Positions 18,360 through 26,503 of a stretch of 64,000 nucleotides of DNA are shown one piece after another. Source of the stretch: Actinomycetota bacterium (lineage in GTDB: Bacteria > Actinomycetota > Actinomycetes > Mycobacteriales > JACQDL01). Both the position numbers and the translations under genes were made by a program. The notes below the pieces were generated by a model that saw only the letters and a program-made list of their open reading frames with translations, was not told where the DNA came from and made no database searches. Position 1 is the first letter of the stretch; each line of letters starts with the position of its first letter. The stretch lies in NCBI GenBank assembly GCA_016201065.1, contig JACQDL010000061.1, positions 1 to 64,000 of the forward strand. The letters run 5' to 3'.

Positions 18360-18989
18360 TCAAGTTTGATTAGTGGTACGGCGGTCGGCGCGCCCCGGTG
18401 TGGGCATGATCCGGGCGGGGTCCTCCCCGTCGAATCCGTACTCGCCAGCCTCGATCCGTGCCGACACAGCCTCCAGCCAGGCCAGCTCGCCGGTCAGGTG
18501 CGCCTCGTGCAGCCGGAACTGCTCGACCACGAGGGCGGGTTTGAGCGGGTGGTTGCAGATGTCCTGCTCCGCCCACCGCACCCACGCCAGCCGTGCCTCC
18601 AGCTGGTGGCGGTGGGTGACCAGCGCGTCCAGCATCTCGTGGCGGGGGAGCGCCCAGGCGAAAGCGATGCCGGCCTGGAGCCACTCCGGCTGGTACGGCC
18701 GCACCGACACCAGGCACTGGCGGAGCAGGCGGAGGAACTCCTCCTCGCCGGCGGGAGTGATCCGGTACGCGGCCCGGGCGGCCGGCCCGACCGGCTCGGC
18801 CGGGGGCACCGGCACCTCGCTCAGCAGGCCGCCGCGGGTCAGCGACCGCAGCGCGTTGTAGACCGAGCCCGGGTTGAGGTGGGCCCACTCGTCGGCGTGC
18901 CAGGAGATCAGCTCCTGGCGGATCAGGTACCCGTGCGCCGGTTGGAAGATCCGCACCGCACCGAGCACCAGCAGCCTCGTGACCGACAT
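18360..18989 (-). CDS. PadR-family transcriptional regulator
   Basis: A 209-residue winged-helix repressor. The N-terminal domain shows VLGAVRIFQPAHGYLIRQEL and the recognition region GSVYNALRSLTRGGLL, and the longer C-terminal part is the helical PadR_C-like dimerization domain. It is the first gene of an operon with the ABC exporter, and probably senses a compound that the exporter removes (inference from gene order). ATG 18989 lies 6 nt after a TAGACT box that overlaps the stop codon of the upstream gene, indicating a leaderless mRNA. Confidence 0.9.
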   Translation of the reverse strand: MSVTRLLVLGAVRIFQPAHGYLIRQELISWHADEWAHLNPGSVYNALRSLTRGGLLSEVPVPPAEPVGPAARAAYRITPAGEEEFLRLLRQCLVSVRPYQPEWLQAGIAFAWALPRHEMLDALVTHRHQLEARLAWVRWAEQDICNHPLKPALVVEQFRLHEAHLTGELAWLEAVSARIEAGEYGFDGEDPARIMPTPGRADRRTTNQT

Positions 18990-18995
18990 GCGCCG

Positions 18996-19001
18996 AGTCT
19001 A
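18996..19001 (-). promoter_or_regulatory. -10 box (TAGACT) of the PadR gene overlapping the upstream stop codon
   Basis: The minus-strand TAG of TAGACT is itself the stop codon (18999-19001) of the GGDEF gene. The box lies exactly 6 nt from ATG 18989, so the PadR operon can fire independently of upstream transcription. Confidence 0.5.
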
Positions 19002-20336
19002 GGGAGCCGACCCACCCGGGGTCGTCGAGTTGGACGCGGCCCGGGTTCGCGCGCTCTTCGCCTGGTACATGGCGCCATCCGCGGCCGCGAGCAGCGACTC
19101 CGCGGTCACCTCGTCGCTGGCGGTCGCGGTCGCGACCCCGATGCTCACGCCCAGCCTGAACCGGGCACCGTTGATGCTGATCGGTTGGTCGATCGCGTGG
19201 CCGATCCGGGTGGCGACGTCCGCGGCGTGCACGGTGCACCCCGCGCCGGTCAGGATGATCGCGAACTCATCGCCGCCGATCCGGCCGACGGTGTCCGTCG
19301 CCGGGACCGCCGCCCGCATCCGCTGGGCCACCGCGATCAGGATCTGGTCGCCCGTGGCGTGACCGTGCTGGTCGTTGATCTGCTTGAACCCGTCGAGGTC
19401 CGCGAACAGCACCGCGATTCCGGCGCCGGGCACCCGCAGCGCGACACTGAGCTGGTCCAGGACCTGGGTCCGGTTGGCGAGGCCGGTCAGCGGGTCGCGG
19501 CTGGCGCGCTCGGTCAGGTCCTGTGCGGCGAGCTTCGCCGCGGTGACGTCGAGCAGGTGGACGATGACGGTCGGCTCCTCAGGGAGGCGCGCGGCGCGGG
19601 CGTGCATCCACCCCAGGCCGGCGTCGGGGCGCAGGTACCGGAAATCGCCCCGGACCGTCGCGTAGTGACCGGCTGCGAGCCGCTGGATGCTGAGCCGGAC
19701 CGCGTGCCGGTCGGCGGGTATGACGATGTCCCAGCACGGCCGGCCGGTGAGGTTCTCGATTGCCGAGCCGAGCATCCGACCCAGCGCCGGGTTGGCCGCG
19801 ATGACGACCCCGTCGGCGTTGGTGAGAAGGATGGCCGTCGGGGCGTTCGCGAACGCCGCCTGGAACCGGGCCTGCGCCGCCCGCAGCTCCGTCTGGGCCT
19901 GCTTGCGGGCCGTGATGTCGCGGACGACGACCAGCGCGGCCGGACGGCCGTCGACGGTGATCGGGGTTCCGGCCGCCTCGATGTCGACCACGGTGCCGTC
20001 CAGCCGCACGACCCGTTCCTCGACGTACTGCAGGACTTCGCGATCGTCCACCATGGTCCGCATCCGGGCCCGGGCGGTCGGCTGGTCGTCGGGGTGCATG
20101 AACGACTGCGCCGGCCTGGTCTGCAGGTCGGCCAGGCTCTCCGCACCGAAGAGCGCCAGCCCGCGCGCATTCGCGAAGACGTGGTAGCCGTCGAGGATGA
20201 CGAAGATGGCGTCCGGGGACAGCTCGACCAGCGCCCGAAACCCCTCGGCGGAGTTCAGGCCCGCAACCGGCGCAGCACTGACCTGGGCCACCTCTCGGCC
20301 CGGAGTGGAGCGCCCGACCTGCGGGCGATCTGTCAT
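18999..20336 (-). CDS. PAS-PAS-GGDEF diguanylate cyclase
   Basis: A 445-residue cytosolic protein. PAS domain 1 spans about residues 30-150 (ELSPDAIFVILDGYHVFANA to VVVRDITARKQAQTEL), PAS 2 about 155-270 (IHLLDVTA-like end), and a GGDEF domain about 280-435 with SRDPLTGLANR, VLFADLDGFKQINDQHGHATGD and intact GGDEF, so it should make c-di-GMP. The position of the inhibitory RxxD site before GGDEF reads PATD, so product inhibition at a canonical I-site is unlikely. No EAL domain and no TM segments. The last codon overlaps the PadR promoter. Confidence 0.94.
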   Translation of the reverse strand: MTDRPQVGRSTPGREVAQVSAAPVAGLNSAEGFRALVELSPDAIFVILDGYHVFANARGLALFGAESLADLQTRPAQSFMHPDDQPTARARMRTMVDDREVLQYVEERVVRLDGTVVDIEAAGTPITVDGRPAALVVVRDITARKQAQTELRAAQARFQAAFANAPTAILLTNADGVVIAANPALGRMLGSAIENLTGRPCWDIVIPADRHAVRLSIQRLAAGHYATVRGDFRYLRPDAGLGWMHARAARLPEEPTVIVHLLDVTAAKLAAQDLTERASRDPLTGLANRTQVLDQLSVALRVPGAGIAVLFADLDGFKQINDQHGHATGDQILIAVAQRMRAAVPATDTVGRIGGDEFAIILTGAGCTVHAADVATRIGHAIDQPISINGARFRLGVSIGVATATASDEVTAESLLAAADGAMYQAKSARTRAASNSTTPGGSAP

Positions 20337-20717
20337 GCGTTCACCGCCGTTGGCGTACTGCTCTCGCTAGGCCGGTCCGATCCTCACGGGCGGCAGTCCT
20401 GTCTCCTTCTGATCGGCAGGGCAGGGGGGCGGGATGACGATCTGCGCGGTCCTCGTCGACTGCCCGACCTGACCCAACTTGTGGCTGCGGCCGGTCCCGG
20501 TGGCGTCCATCGTGCGGACGATCGGTAGCGCTGGAGTCCCCACGGATTCGCCGCCCGACCGATCTGGCGTGCCGGCGTGGCTCCCCAACGACCGTATCAG
20601 GCCATTTGCCGCCGTTCTACAGCGTTGACGCAAGATCGTGCGGTGTGGGCGACTCCAGGCTCGTCAGGCCCGTTGTACGTCGAGAATCACCCATACGTGT
20701 CGCTGCCCGAACGGTCG
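20337..20717. other. Intergenic region upstream of the GGDEF gene
   Basis: 381 bp with no convincing gene: short open frames lack codon bias and known motifs. It should contain the promoter of the GGDEF gene; I see no decisive box, RNA gene or repeat. Confidence 0.4.
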
Positions 20718-21290
20718 CTATCCCGCCGGCAGGGCCAGCGGCACCCGGCGTTCGGTGACCGGTGCCAGGCACACGCTTTCGCTGCAGGCCGCGTAGCTGA
20801 GCTGCGCCCAGACGTCCCCGGCGCTGGCCGTGCGGTGCACCGGAAGTCGGATGGTCACCGGACCGTCCGGGAACACTGGCAGGGCCACGCTGACACCGGG
20901 CACCCGAAGCGCCACCACCGGCTTGTCGGCGGTCGGCTGGCCGGCCGTGGCGAGGGCACCACCGACCTCGACGCGGGTGGGTCGGCCTACGCCGTCGACG
21001 CCGGCCGGTGGCAGCTCCAGGCTGTAGAGGTGGAAGCCGGGCTGCTCCGGTGTGAACGTGGTCGCCAGCACGCCGCCCGCACCTGCCCCGGGCTCCCAGC
21101 GGAGGACGACCCGGACCCCGTTCTCACTGGTCTGGCCGGCAAGCCCGGTGGGGTTGGGCGCGGAGCCCCCACCACAGGCGGCGAGCGTGAGCGTGAGCCC
21201 GAGCGCGAGCGGGGCCGTCGCCTTCCCTGCCTGGCCGAGCCGGCGCCAGAGTCGACCTCGTCCGGACGCGACGCCGGTGCCCGGTGCCAT
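20718..21290 (-). CDS. Lipoprotein with DsbD N-terminal-like domain
   Basis: A 190-residue exported lipoprotein: basic N terminus, hydrophobic run, lipobox LAACGG. The mature part is an immunoglobulin-like domain ending in LSYAACSESVCLAPV, which has the paired-Cys pattern and position of the DsbD alpha domain. With the TlpA-like lipoprotein just upstream it suggests a cell-surface thiol-redox pair serving the adjacent cytochrome oxidase, for example reducing CuA cysteines (inference). ATG 21290 is preferred because GGAGGG lies 9 nt upstream. Confidence 0.72.
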   Translation of the reverse strand: MAPGTGVASGRGRLWRRLGQAGKATAPLALGLTLTLAACGGGSAPNPTGLAGQTSENGVRVVLRWEPGAGAGGVLATTFTPEQPGFHLYSLELPPAGVDGVGRPTRVEVGGALATAGQPTADKPVVALRVPGVSVALPVFPDGPVTIRLPVHRTASAGDVWAQLSYAACSESVCLAPVTERRVPLALPAG

Positions 21291-21371
21291 TGACCCCACT
21301 CCCTCCGGTGCTGCCGCGGTGCCGCGGTGGCCGGCGGTGGTGTCAAGACTTCCAGGGGAGCGCGACCGGCG

Positions 21372-22103
21372 CTACCCGGAGGCGAGCAGCTGCTCCACCA
21401 CCCGCTCGAGCTGCTCGCGGGTGACGGCCCCGATCACCCGTGCCGCGACCCGCCCCCGGGCGTCGACGATGAGCGTGCTCGGCACGGCGACGGCCGGGAC
21501 GAAGCCGTCGAGGCGGGCCAGCAGACCGCCATCGGGGTCGAGGAGCTGGGGGTACCGGGAGCCGATCCGGGCCAGGAACGCGCGGGCTGCCGCCGGGTCG
21601 TCGCTCTCGTCGAGGCCGACAAACCTCACCGGCCTGGCGGCGAAACGCCGGGCGGCCGCGACAAGCACCGGTGACTCGGCCTTGCAGGGATCGCACCAGG
21701 ACGCCCAGACGTTGAGCACGAGCACCGCGCTCTGCGCGGGTGATGCCGCGCTCTGCGCGGGTGATGCCGCGCTCTGCGCGGGTGATGCCGCGCTCTGCGC
21801 GTTTGGGGCGAGGGTCAGCCTGCCGCCGTCCAGGGTCGCGCCGTCCAGCTTTGGCAGGGGGCGCCGGGCCGGCACCGCGAAGGTGGCCAGCCCGAGCGGG
21901 TACGGCGACCCCCGACCCGGCGTGCGCACCGCTGGGCTGCCTGCCACGCCCGTCGCCCGGGACGCGCAGCCAGCCAGCAGGGACGCGGGCAGCACGACGG
22001 CGCACAACGCCAGCCCCAGCCCCCACGGCGCGCCGCGACCACCGCCCACACCTCCGGTCCAGACCCGACCCTGAGCGCCCCGTGACCGGTCAGCCGGTGG
22101 CAC
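21372..22103 (-). CDS. TlpA-family thioredoxin-like lipoprotein
   Basis: A 243-residue exported protein with lipobox LLAGC and a thioredoxin fold. The active site is NVWASWCDPCKAESP (CxxC), with the cis-Pro segment AVAVPSTLIVD. Homologues reduce the copper-ligand cysteines of CtaC or its chaperones, or cytochrome c precursors; location after ctaE in the same operon supports an oxidase-assembly role. Odd feature: between the first strand and the catalytic strand it has the heptad AQSAASP repeated three times plus a partial copy, an expandable linker. GTG 22103 starts 3 nt after the ctaE stop. Confidence 0.88.
   Translation of the reverse strand: MPPADRSRGAQGRVWTGGVGGGRGAPWGLGLALCAVVLPASLLAGCASRATGVAGSPAVRTPGRGSPYPLGLATFAVPARRPLPKLDGATLDGGRLTLAPNAQSAASPAQSAASPAQSAASPAQSAVLVLNVWASWCDPCKAESPVLVAAARRFAARPVRFVGLDESDDPAAARAFLARIGSRYPQLLDPDGGLLARLDGFVPAVAVPSTLIVDARGRVAARVIGAVTREQLERVVEQLLASG
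21725..21801. repeat. 21-bp in-frame tandem repeat inside the TlpA-like gene
   Basis: A 21-bp unit beginning CCGCGCTCTGCGCG is repeated three times identically (21725, 21746, 21767) and then for 14 bp more. It encodes AQSAASP heptads. Identity at DNA level points to recent expansion or contraction by slippage; copy number may differ between strains. Confidence 0.9.
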
Positions 22104-22106
22104 CGC

Positions 22107-22709
22107 TCACGTGCCGACGAAGGACGTGGTGAACGCGGTGAGGAGCGCCGACACCGCGACCCAGATCCACCACAACCCCACCATCTCCACGTGCGAGTGG
22201 TTGGCGGCCGAGAAGCGCCCCAGCCGGGCGCGGTTGCAGATCCCGATCCCGAACACCGCCGTCATCACCAGGTGCACCAGGTGGTATCCGGCCAGCACGA
22301 TGAACGACGAGGCATACGCGCCGTCCGTGGTCGGCATCGGCAGGTTGCCGAGCTGGATGGTCTGCAGGGCGGCGTCGGCGAGGACGAGAAGGAGGGCGGC
22401 CGACGAGCCGGCCAGCAGCCGCCCCCGGCGGCCGCCCCGGATGCCCAGCTCGCCCCACCGGTAGGCCACCGCGCTGAGCACCGCCACGCCGGCGATGACC
22501 CAGCCGGCGGTGGGCCCCACGGTCCTGCCGTCCTGGGGGATCCACCCGCCCTCGGTGTCGAGCGCCCGCAGGTAGAAGTAGGTGAAGACGAGGGAGAGGA
22601 CGAAGGCCGCGTCCGCGGCGATGAGCAGCAGCACCGCGAGCCGTTGCCGGCCGCGGACCTCCCCGAGCTCCTCCGGTCCGTGGGTGAGGGTCACCGTCGC
22701 GGTGCTCAT
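22107..22709 (-). CDS. ctaE: Cytochrome c oxidase subunit III
   Basis: A 200-residue membrane protein with five TM helices, the compact actinobacterial form of subunit III. Seen: LLLIAADAAFVLSLVFTYFY, SSFIVLAGYHLVHLVMTAVF and HSHVEMVGLWWIWVAVSALL, with the conserved His and Glu residues of the family. It stabilises the proton-pumping core of the aa3 oxidase. ATG 22709 overlaps the ctaD stop (ATGA), so translation is coupled; upstream in-frame codons belong to ctaD sequence. Confidence 0.93.
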   Translation of the reverse strand: MSTATVTLTHGPEELGEVRGRQRLAVLLLIAADAAFVLSLVFTYFYLRALDTEGGWIPQDGRTVGPTAGWVIAGVAVLSAVAYRWGELGIRGGRRGRLLAGSSAALLLVLADAALQTIQLGNLPMPTTDGAYASSFIVLAGYHLVHLVMTAVFGIGICNRARLGRFSAANHSHVEMVGLWWIWVAVSALLTAFTTSFVGT

Positions 22710-24643
22710 GCCGTGCCACCTTCCTGGGTCGTCGCGGCCGCGCCGGAGGGCACGGGAGCCGCGATCCGCCGGGGGGCCGGAGTGGGGGCGGCGCTCCCGC
22801 CCTCGCCGTACCCGTAGAAGTCGGAGGTGACGACCGGCAGCACGGTGAAGTTCTCCAGCGGCACCGGGGTGGGGACCTGCCACTCGAGGGTCTTGGCACC
22901 CCACGGGTTACCCGGCGCCCGCCGTCCATGGCGCCAGGAGTGGACGACGGCGTAGAGGTAGATCAACGCTCCGGAACCGATGATGTACGCGCCGATGCTG
23001 GAGACGAGATTGCCGGTGGCGAACAGCGACGGGTAGTCGGCGACCCGGCGCGGCTGGCCCGCGAGACCCACCGCGAACATGCCGAGGAACGTGACGTTGA
23101 AGCCGATCTGGATGATCCAGAAACCGATCATGCCGAGCCGTTCGTCGAGCATGCGTCCGGTCATCTTCGGGAACCAGTAGGCCAGCGCCCCGGCGAACCC
23201 GGTCAGCGCGCCGCCCATGAGCGTGAAGTGGAAGTGCGCGGTGACGAACATCGAGCCGTGCATCGCCTGGTCCACCGGGACGTCGGAGAGGTAGATCCCG
23301 GTGATCCCGCCGATGATGAAGTTCCACAGCATCGCGAACGTCGCCATCACCGGCAGCCGCATCCACACCGTGCCGCGCCACAGGGTCCCGAGCAACACGA
23401 GGATGAGCAGCCCGGTCGGGATCGAGATCAGCTCGGTCGTCAGCATGAACGGCCCGTCGAGGGCCGGCGCCCAGCCGCTGATGAACATGTGGTGCGCCCA
23501 CACGAACATGCTCAGGCCGATGATGCCGGCGATCCCGGTGACCGCCCCGAGGAAGCTGAACAGCGGCTTGCGGGCAAAGACCGGGGTCAGCTCCAGCACC
23601 GCCGCGAACGCCGGCAGCAGGATGACGTACACCTCGGGGTGCCCCATCAGCCAGAAGAGGTGGGCGTACAGCCATGCGCTGCCGCCGTGCGCGGCATCGT
23701 AGAAGACCGTGCCGGTGGTGCGGTTCAACCCCTCCAGCACCATCGCGGCCATGAACATGGGGAACGCGATGACGCCGAGCGCCACGCTGCTGACCGTGCC
23801 GAAGACGAAGATCGGGGTCCGGGTCCAGGTCATCCCGCGGGCACGCATCTTCACCGCCGTCGTGGTGATGTTCACACCGGCGATGCCGCTGGAGATCGCG
23901 AAGATGATGATCGTGATGAGGAAGCAGTCCATCCCGGCCGGCGCCTGGTCGGACAGCGGCGCGTAGACGCTCCACCCGGTCGGGATGCCGCCGAAGAAGA
24001 AGGTGGCCAGCAGCACCGGCACGGCGGCGCAGATCAGCCAGAAGCTCAGCGCGTTCAGCCGCGGGAAGGCCATGTCCCGGGCGCCGATCATGATCGGCAG
24101 GATGAAGTTCCCGAACGGCCCGGAGACCATGATGATGGTGCCGATGATCATGATGATCCCGTGCATGCCCACGATGGTGTTGTAGGTCTGCGGGCTGACG
24201 AAGCGCGCCCCCGGCCGGATGAGCTGGGTGCGGATCAGCATCGCCAGCAGCCCGCCGACGCCGAAGAGGGTCATGCTGAGCACCAGGTACTGCACGCCCA
24301 CGACCTTGTGGTCGGTGGTGAACCGGAAGTAGCGCCCGACCCCCTGGTCCTTGCCGGCGAGGACGTGCTCGTCCGCCACCGACAGGTCCCGGCCGAGCAG
24401 CCAGCGGATCGGGCCGGCGAGGGCGCCGACGCCCACCAGGAAGCCGACCGCCCAGCAGACCATGGTGATCGACACGACCCGGTCGGCACCGTAGTCGCCG
24501 GCGGACAGCAGCCAGGAGGACACTCCCCAGCCGGCGCCGGCGAGGATCAGCCCGCAGACCACACCGGTCAGGACGTTGAGCCGGGGAACGCGCCGGCGGG
24601 GCTCGCGCCCGATGGCCGTCTCGGCGACCGCGGTATCGACCAT
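22706..24643 (-). CDS. ctaD: Cytochrome c oxidase subunit I (aa3-type, A1-like)
   Basis: A 645-residue haem-copper oxidase subunit. Residues seen: low-spin haem a His in VGMHGIIMII, CuB ligands His-His in VWAHHMF and His in GHPEVY (with the Tyr cross-link), and haem a3/a His pair in TAHFHFTLMGG. GHPEVY with Glu places it in the A1 class using the D channel. A C-terminal extension of about 50 residues is Pro/Ala-rich. The N-terminal 90 residues hold two extra TM helices, as in some actinobacterial alternative oxidases. The gene overlaps ctaE by 4 nt and follows ctaC by 23 bp. Confidence 0.96.
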   Translation of the reverse strand: MVDTAVAETAIGREPRRRVPRLNVLTGVVCGLILAGAGWGVSSWLLSAGDYGADRVVSITMVCWAVGFLVGVGALAGPIRWLLGRDLSVADEHVLAGKDQGVGRYFRFTTDHKVVGVQYLVLSMTLFGVGGLLAMLIRTQLIRPGARFVSPQTYNTIVGMHGIIMIIGTIIMVSGPFGNFILPIMIGARDMAFPRLNALSFWLICAAVPVLLATFFFGGIPTGWSVYAPLSDQAPAGMDCFLITIIIFAISSGIAGVNITTTAVKMRARGMTWTRTPIFVFGTVSSVALGVIAFPMFMAAMVLEGLNRTTGTVFYDAAHGGSAWLYAHLFWLMGHPEVYVILLPAFAAVLELTPVFARKPLFSFLGAVTGIAGIIGLSMFVWAHHMFISGWAPALDGPFMLTTELISIPTGLLILVLLGTLWRGTVWMRLPVMATFAMLWNFIIGGITGIYLSDVPVDQAMHGSMFVTAHFHFTLMGGALTGFAGALAYWFPKMTGRMLDERLGMIGFWIIQIGFNVTFLGMFAVGLAGQPRRVADYPSLFATGNLVSSIGAYIIGSGALIYLYAVVHSWRHGRRAPGNPWGAKTLEWQVPTPVPLENFTVLPVVTSDFYGYGEGGSAAPTPAPRRIAAPVPSGAAATTQEGGTA

Positions 24644-24666
24644 GGGATCTCCTGAGTTACACGGGG

Positions 24667-25464
24667 TTACGACGTCGCTCGGGGCTGGGCCTGGACCCAG
24701 GAGGCGAACTGGTCGGCGCTGACGACCTGCACGGTGGTCTGCATGTACGCGTGGTACAGCCCGCAGAGCTCGGCACAGCGGATGTCGAAGGTCCCGATCC
24801 GGTCCGGCGTGACCGACGCCAGGGTCGTCTCACCCGGGTTCGCGTCGACCTTGACTCCCATCTGCACGATCCAGAACGAGTGGATCACGTCCTTGGAGGT
24901 GACCCGGAACTGCACCGGCTGGTTCACCGGCAGGACGAGCCGGTCCGCGGTGGCGTTGCCGTTGTCGGGGTAGCCGAACGACCACGTCCACTGCTGGCCG
25001 GTGACCTCGACCATCAGCGGCTGCCCGGCGGACGCGGCGCTGGGGGTCGGCCGGAGCACGGCGAGACCCCAGATCAGCAGGAACAGGCACAGCACGCTGG
25101 AGAGCACCAGCCAGACCACCTGCACCACGGTGTTTCCGCGCAGCGGCGGGGCTTCCTCGGCGGGCGGCTCGCTGCCGCGGTGCCGCCATCCGATGATGCT
25201 GTAGATGGTGACTGCCCACACAAGTGCGGCGACCGGGACCGAGGCGAGGCTGAAGGCGGTGACCGTCGACTCGATCCCGCGCATATGGGCAGACGCCGCA
25301 TCGCCCATGAGATGCGCCGGAACGAACAACGCGAATGGGGTCAGCAGCGCGCACAGCACCACGAAGATGCCGAGGATCGGCGCGATCGGTGCCCGCTTCC
25401 AGGCGGGAACCGTCGGCGGTCCACCGGGCGCGTCGGCCGGCGCCGTGGTGAGGGTGTCAGTCAT
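24667..25464 (-). CDS. ctaC: Cytochrome c oxidase subunit II (CuA)
   Basis: A 265-residue protein: cytosolic N terminus, TM1 (IAPILGIFVVLCALLTPFAL), two further hydrophobic segments, then the cupredoxin domain. CuA ligands are all visible: His in SKDVIHSFWI and the CAELCGLYHAYM motif (Cys, Glu, Cys, His, Met). GQQWTWSFGYPDNG is the aromatic electron-entry region. There is no attached cytochrome c domain, so it takes electrons from a separate cytochrome c or the bc1 complex. Unusually it has one hydrophobic segment more than the standard two. It follows the cupredoxin-like gene by 37 bp in one operon. Confidence 0.94.
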   Translation of the reverse strand: MTDTLTTAPADAPGGPPTVPAWKRAPIAPILGIFVVLCALLTPFALFVPAHLMGDAASAHMRGIESTVTAFSLASVPVAALVWAVTIYSIIGWRHRGSEPPAEEAPPLRGNTVVQVVWLVLSSVLCLFLLIWGLAVLRPTPSAASAGQPLMVEVTGQQWTWSFGYPDNGNATADRLVLPVNQPVQFRVTSKDVIHSFWIVQMGVKVDANPGETTLASVTPDRIGTFDIRCAELCGLYHAYMQTTVQVVSADQFASWVQAQPRATS

Positions 25465-25501
25465 CGAGGTGACCTTCCGTCGTGACGATTACGCGCCCGG
25501 C

Positions 25502-26182
25502 CTAGCCGACCGTGAGTGTTCCTTCCATGTAGCCCTGCGCGGACATCGGACCACCGAAGTTCGCGTAGGTGCCGTCTCCGCACGGATACTCGCATTGCCA
25601 GACATAGCTGCCGGGGCCGCCGGTGATGAACGAGAACGTGATCACGTGCGGCGCCGGGTAGCCGTTGTCGAGGACCGGAGCGTCATCGGCGACCGCGGGG
25701 AGCGGAACCGACACGAAGAGCGGGTCCTGCGAGGACGGGATCGCGTGGATCGTGAAGGTGTGGCCGACCTCCGTGGGGTCCACCTGGGTCACCGCCCTGC
25801 CGTCGACGGTCGCTGTGCCGTCGACGGTGCCGCGCACGGTGCCGAAGAAGTCGTTGTTGAGCTCGCCACCCGTGTCGTACTGCCGGATCGTCACGGTGAC
25901 CAGCGAGTGTGCCGGCACCGAGAGGCTCGACGCCGGCCCGTAGCTGACCCAGTCCGGGTGGCTGCCACCACTCGGCCCGTGCTCGCCTGCCATGCTGTCC
26001 GGCCAGGTGTCGAGCTCCAGGAACGCATGCGGCAGCTCGCCCTGTGGGGTGCTGGCGGTTCCGGAGACCTGGGCCCTGAGCTGGTGGGGTGCGGTCGTCG
26101 CGTGGGCGAGGACGGTACCGGCGAGCGCCACCGCCACCGCGCCGCCCAACAGCGTGCCGGCAACCCCGACGAATGCGCGCAT
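25502..26182 (-). CDS. Exported cupredoxin-like protein of the oxidase operon
   Basis: A 226-residue protein with an N-terminal signal or anchor segment (FVGVAGTLLGGAVAVALAGT). The C terminus reads YVWQCEYPCGDG and ends GGPMSAQGYMEGTLTV; with VGHTFTIHAIP upstream this gives a His...Cys-x3-Cys...Met set like half of a CuA or blue-copper centre, but the second His of the CuA motif is missing. It probably carries copper or electrons to the oxidase (inference from motif and operon position). It is the first gene of the minus-strand oxidase operon. ATG 26182 has a G-rich stretch 7 nt upstream; GTG nine bases earlier is possible. Confidence 0.72.
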   Translation of the reverse strand: MRAFVGVAGTLLGGAVAVALAGTVLAHATTAPHQLRAQVSGTASTPQGELPHAFLELDTWPDSMAGEHGPSGGSHPDWVSYGPASSLSVPAHSLVTVTIRQYDTGGELNNDFFGTVRGTVDGTATVDGRAVTQVDPTEVGHTFTIHAIPSSQDPLFVSVPLPAVADDAPVLDNGYPAPHVITFSFITGGPGSYVWQCEYPCGDGTYANFGGPMSAQGYMEGTLTVG

Positions 26183-26503
26183 TGTGACCACCCCAGAGCC
26201 ATACACGCGAGCGGCGCCACTTCCCCCTGAATGCGCCGTTTTCGCTGTGCCGCCGATTGTGGGCAACAGTGAATGAGAAGTCTCACATCTGTCAATAGGG
26301 AGGTGTCGATGTTCTCGGCGTGTCTGGCGAAATCGCACGGCGTGTGCTGTTAACATGCCCGAAATCATCAGATGTCGGGCGAAAGGCCGGCTATCGCATT
26401 TGCCGGTATGGTCCAGTTCGACCGCGACCGGCTTTGCCGCTCGACCGGACGGATCGGTTGCCGCACCTGGTCGCAGGCGGCCAGGTGAACCTATCATCCG
26501 CTC
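26183..26503. promoter_or_regulatory. Divergent control region of the oxidase island
   Basis: 321 bp between the cupredoxin-like gene and ctaG, with a lower GC content than its flanks. TATCAT (26492-26497) lies 6 nt before ctaG GTG 26504: leaderless promoter. TGAGAAGTCTCA (26274-26285) is an imperfect 12-bp palindrome in the part facing the minus-strand operon and may be an operator. No RNA gene is recognisable. Confidence 0.5.

Noticed and set aside
20367-20633. 88-codon minus-strand frame upstream of the GGDEF gene
   Set aside because: No Shine-Dalgarno or leaderless box, no hydrophobic core or motif; better read as intergenic DNA.
21725-21801. CRISPR-like repeat array
   Set aside because: Units are directly adjacent without spacers, only 21 bp, and in frame inside a protein-coding gene.
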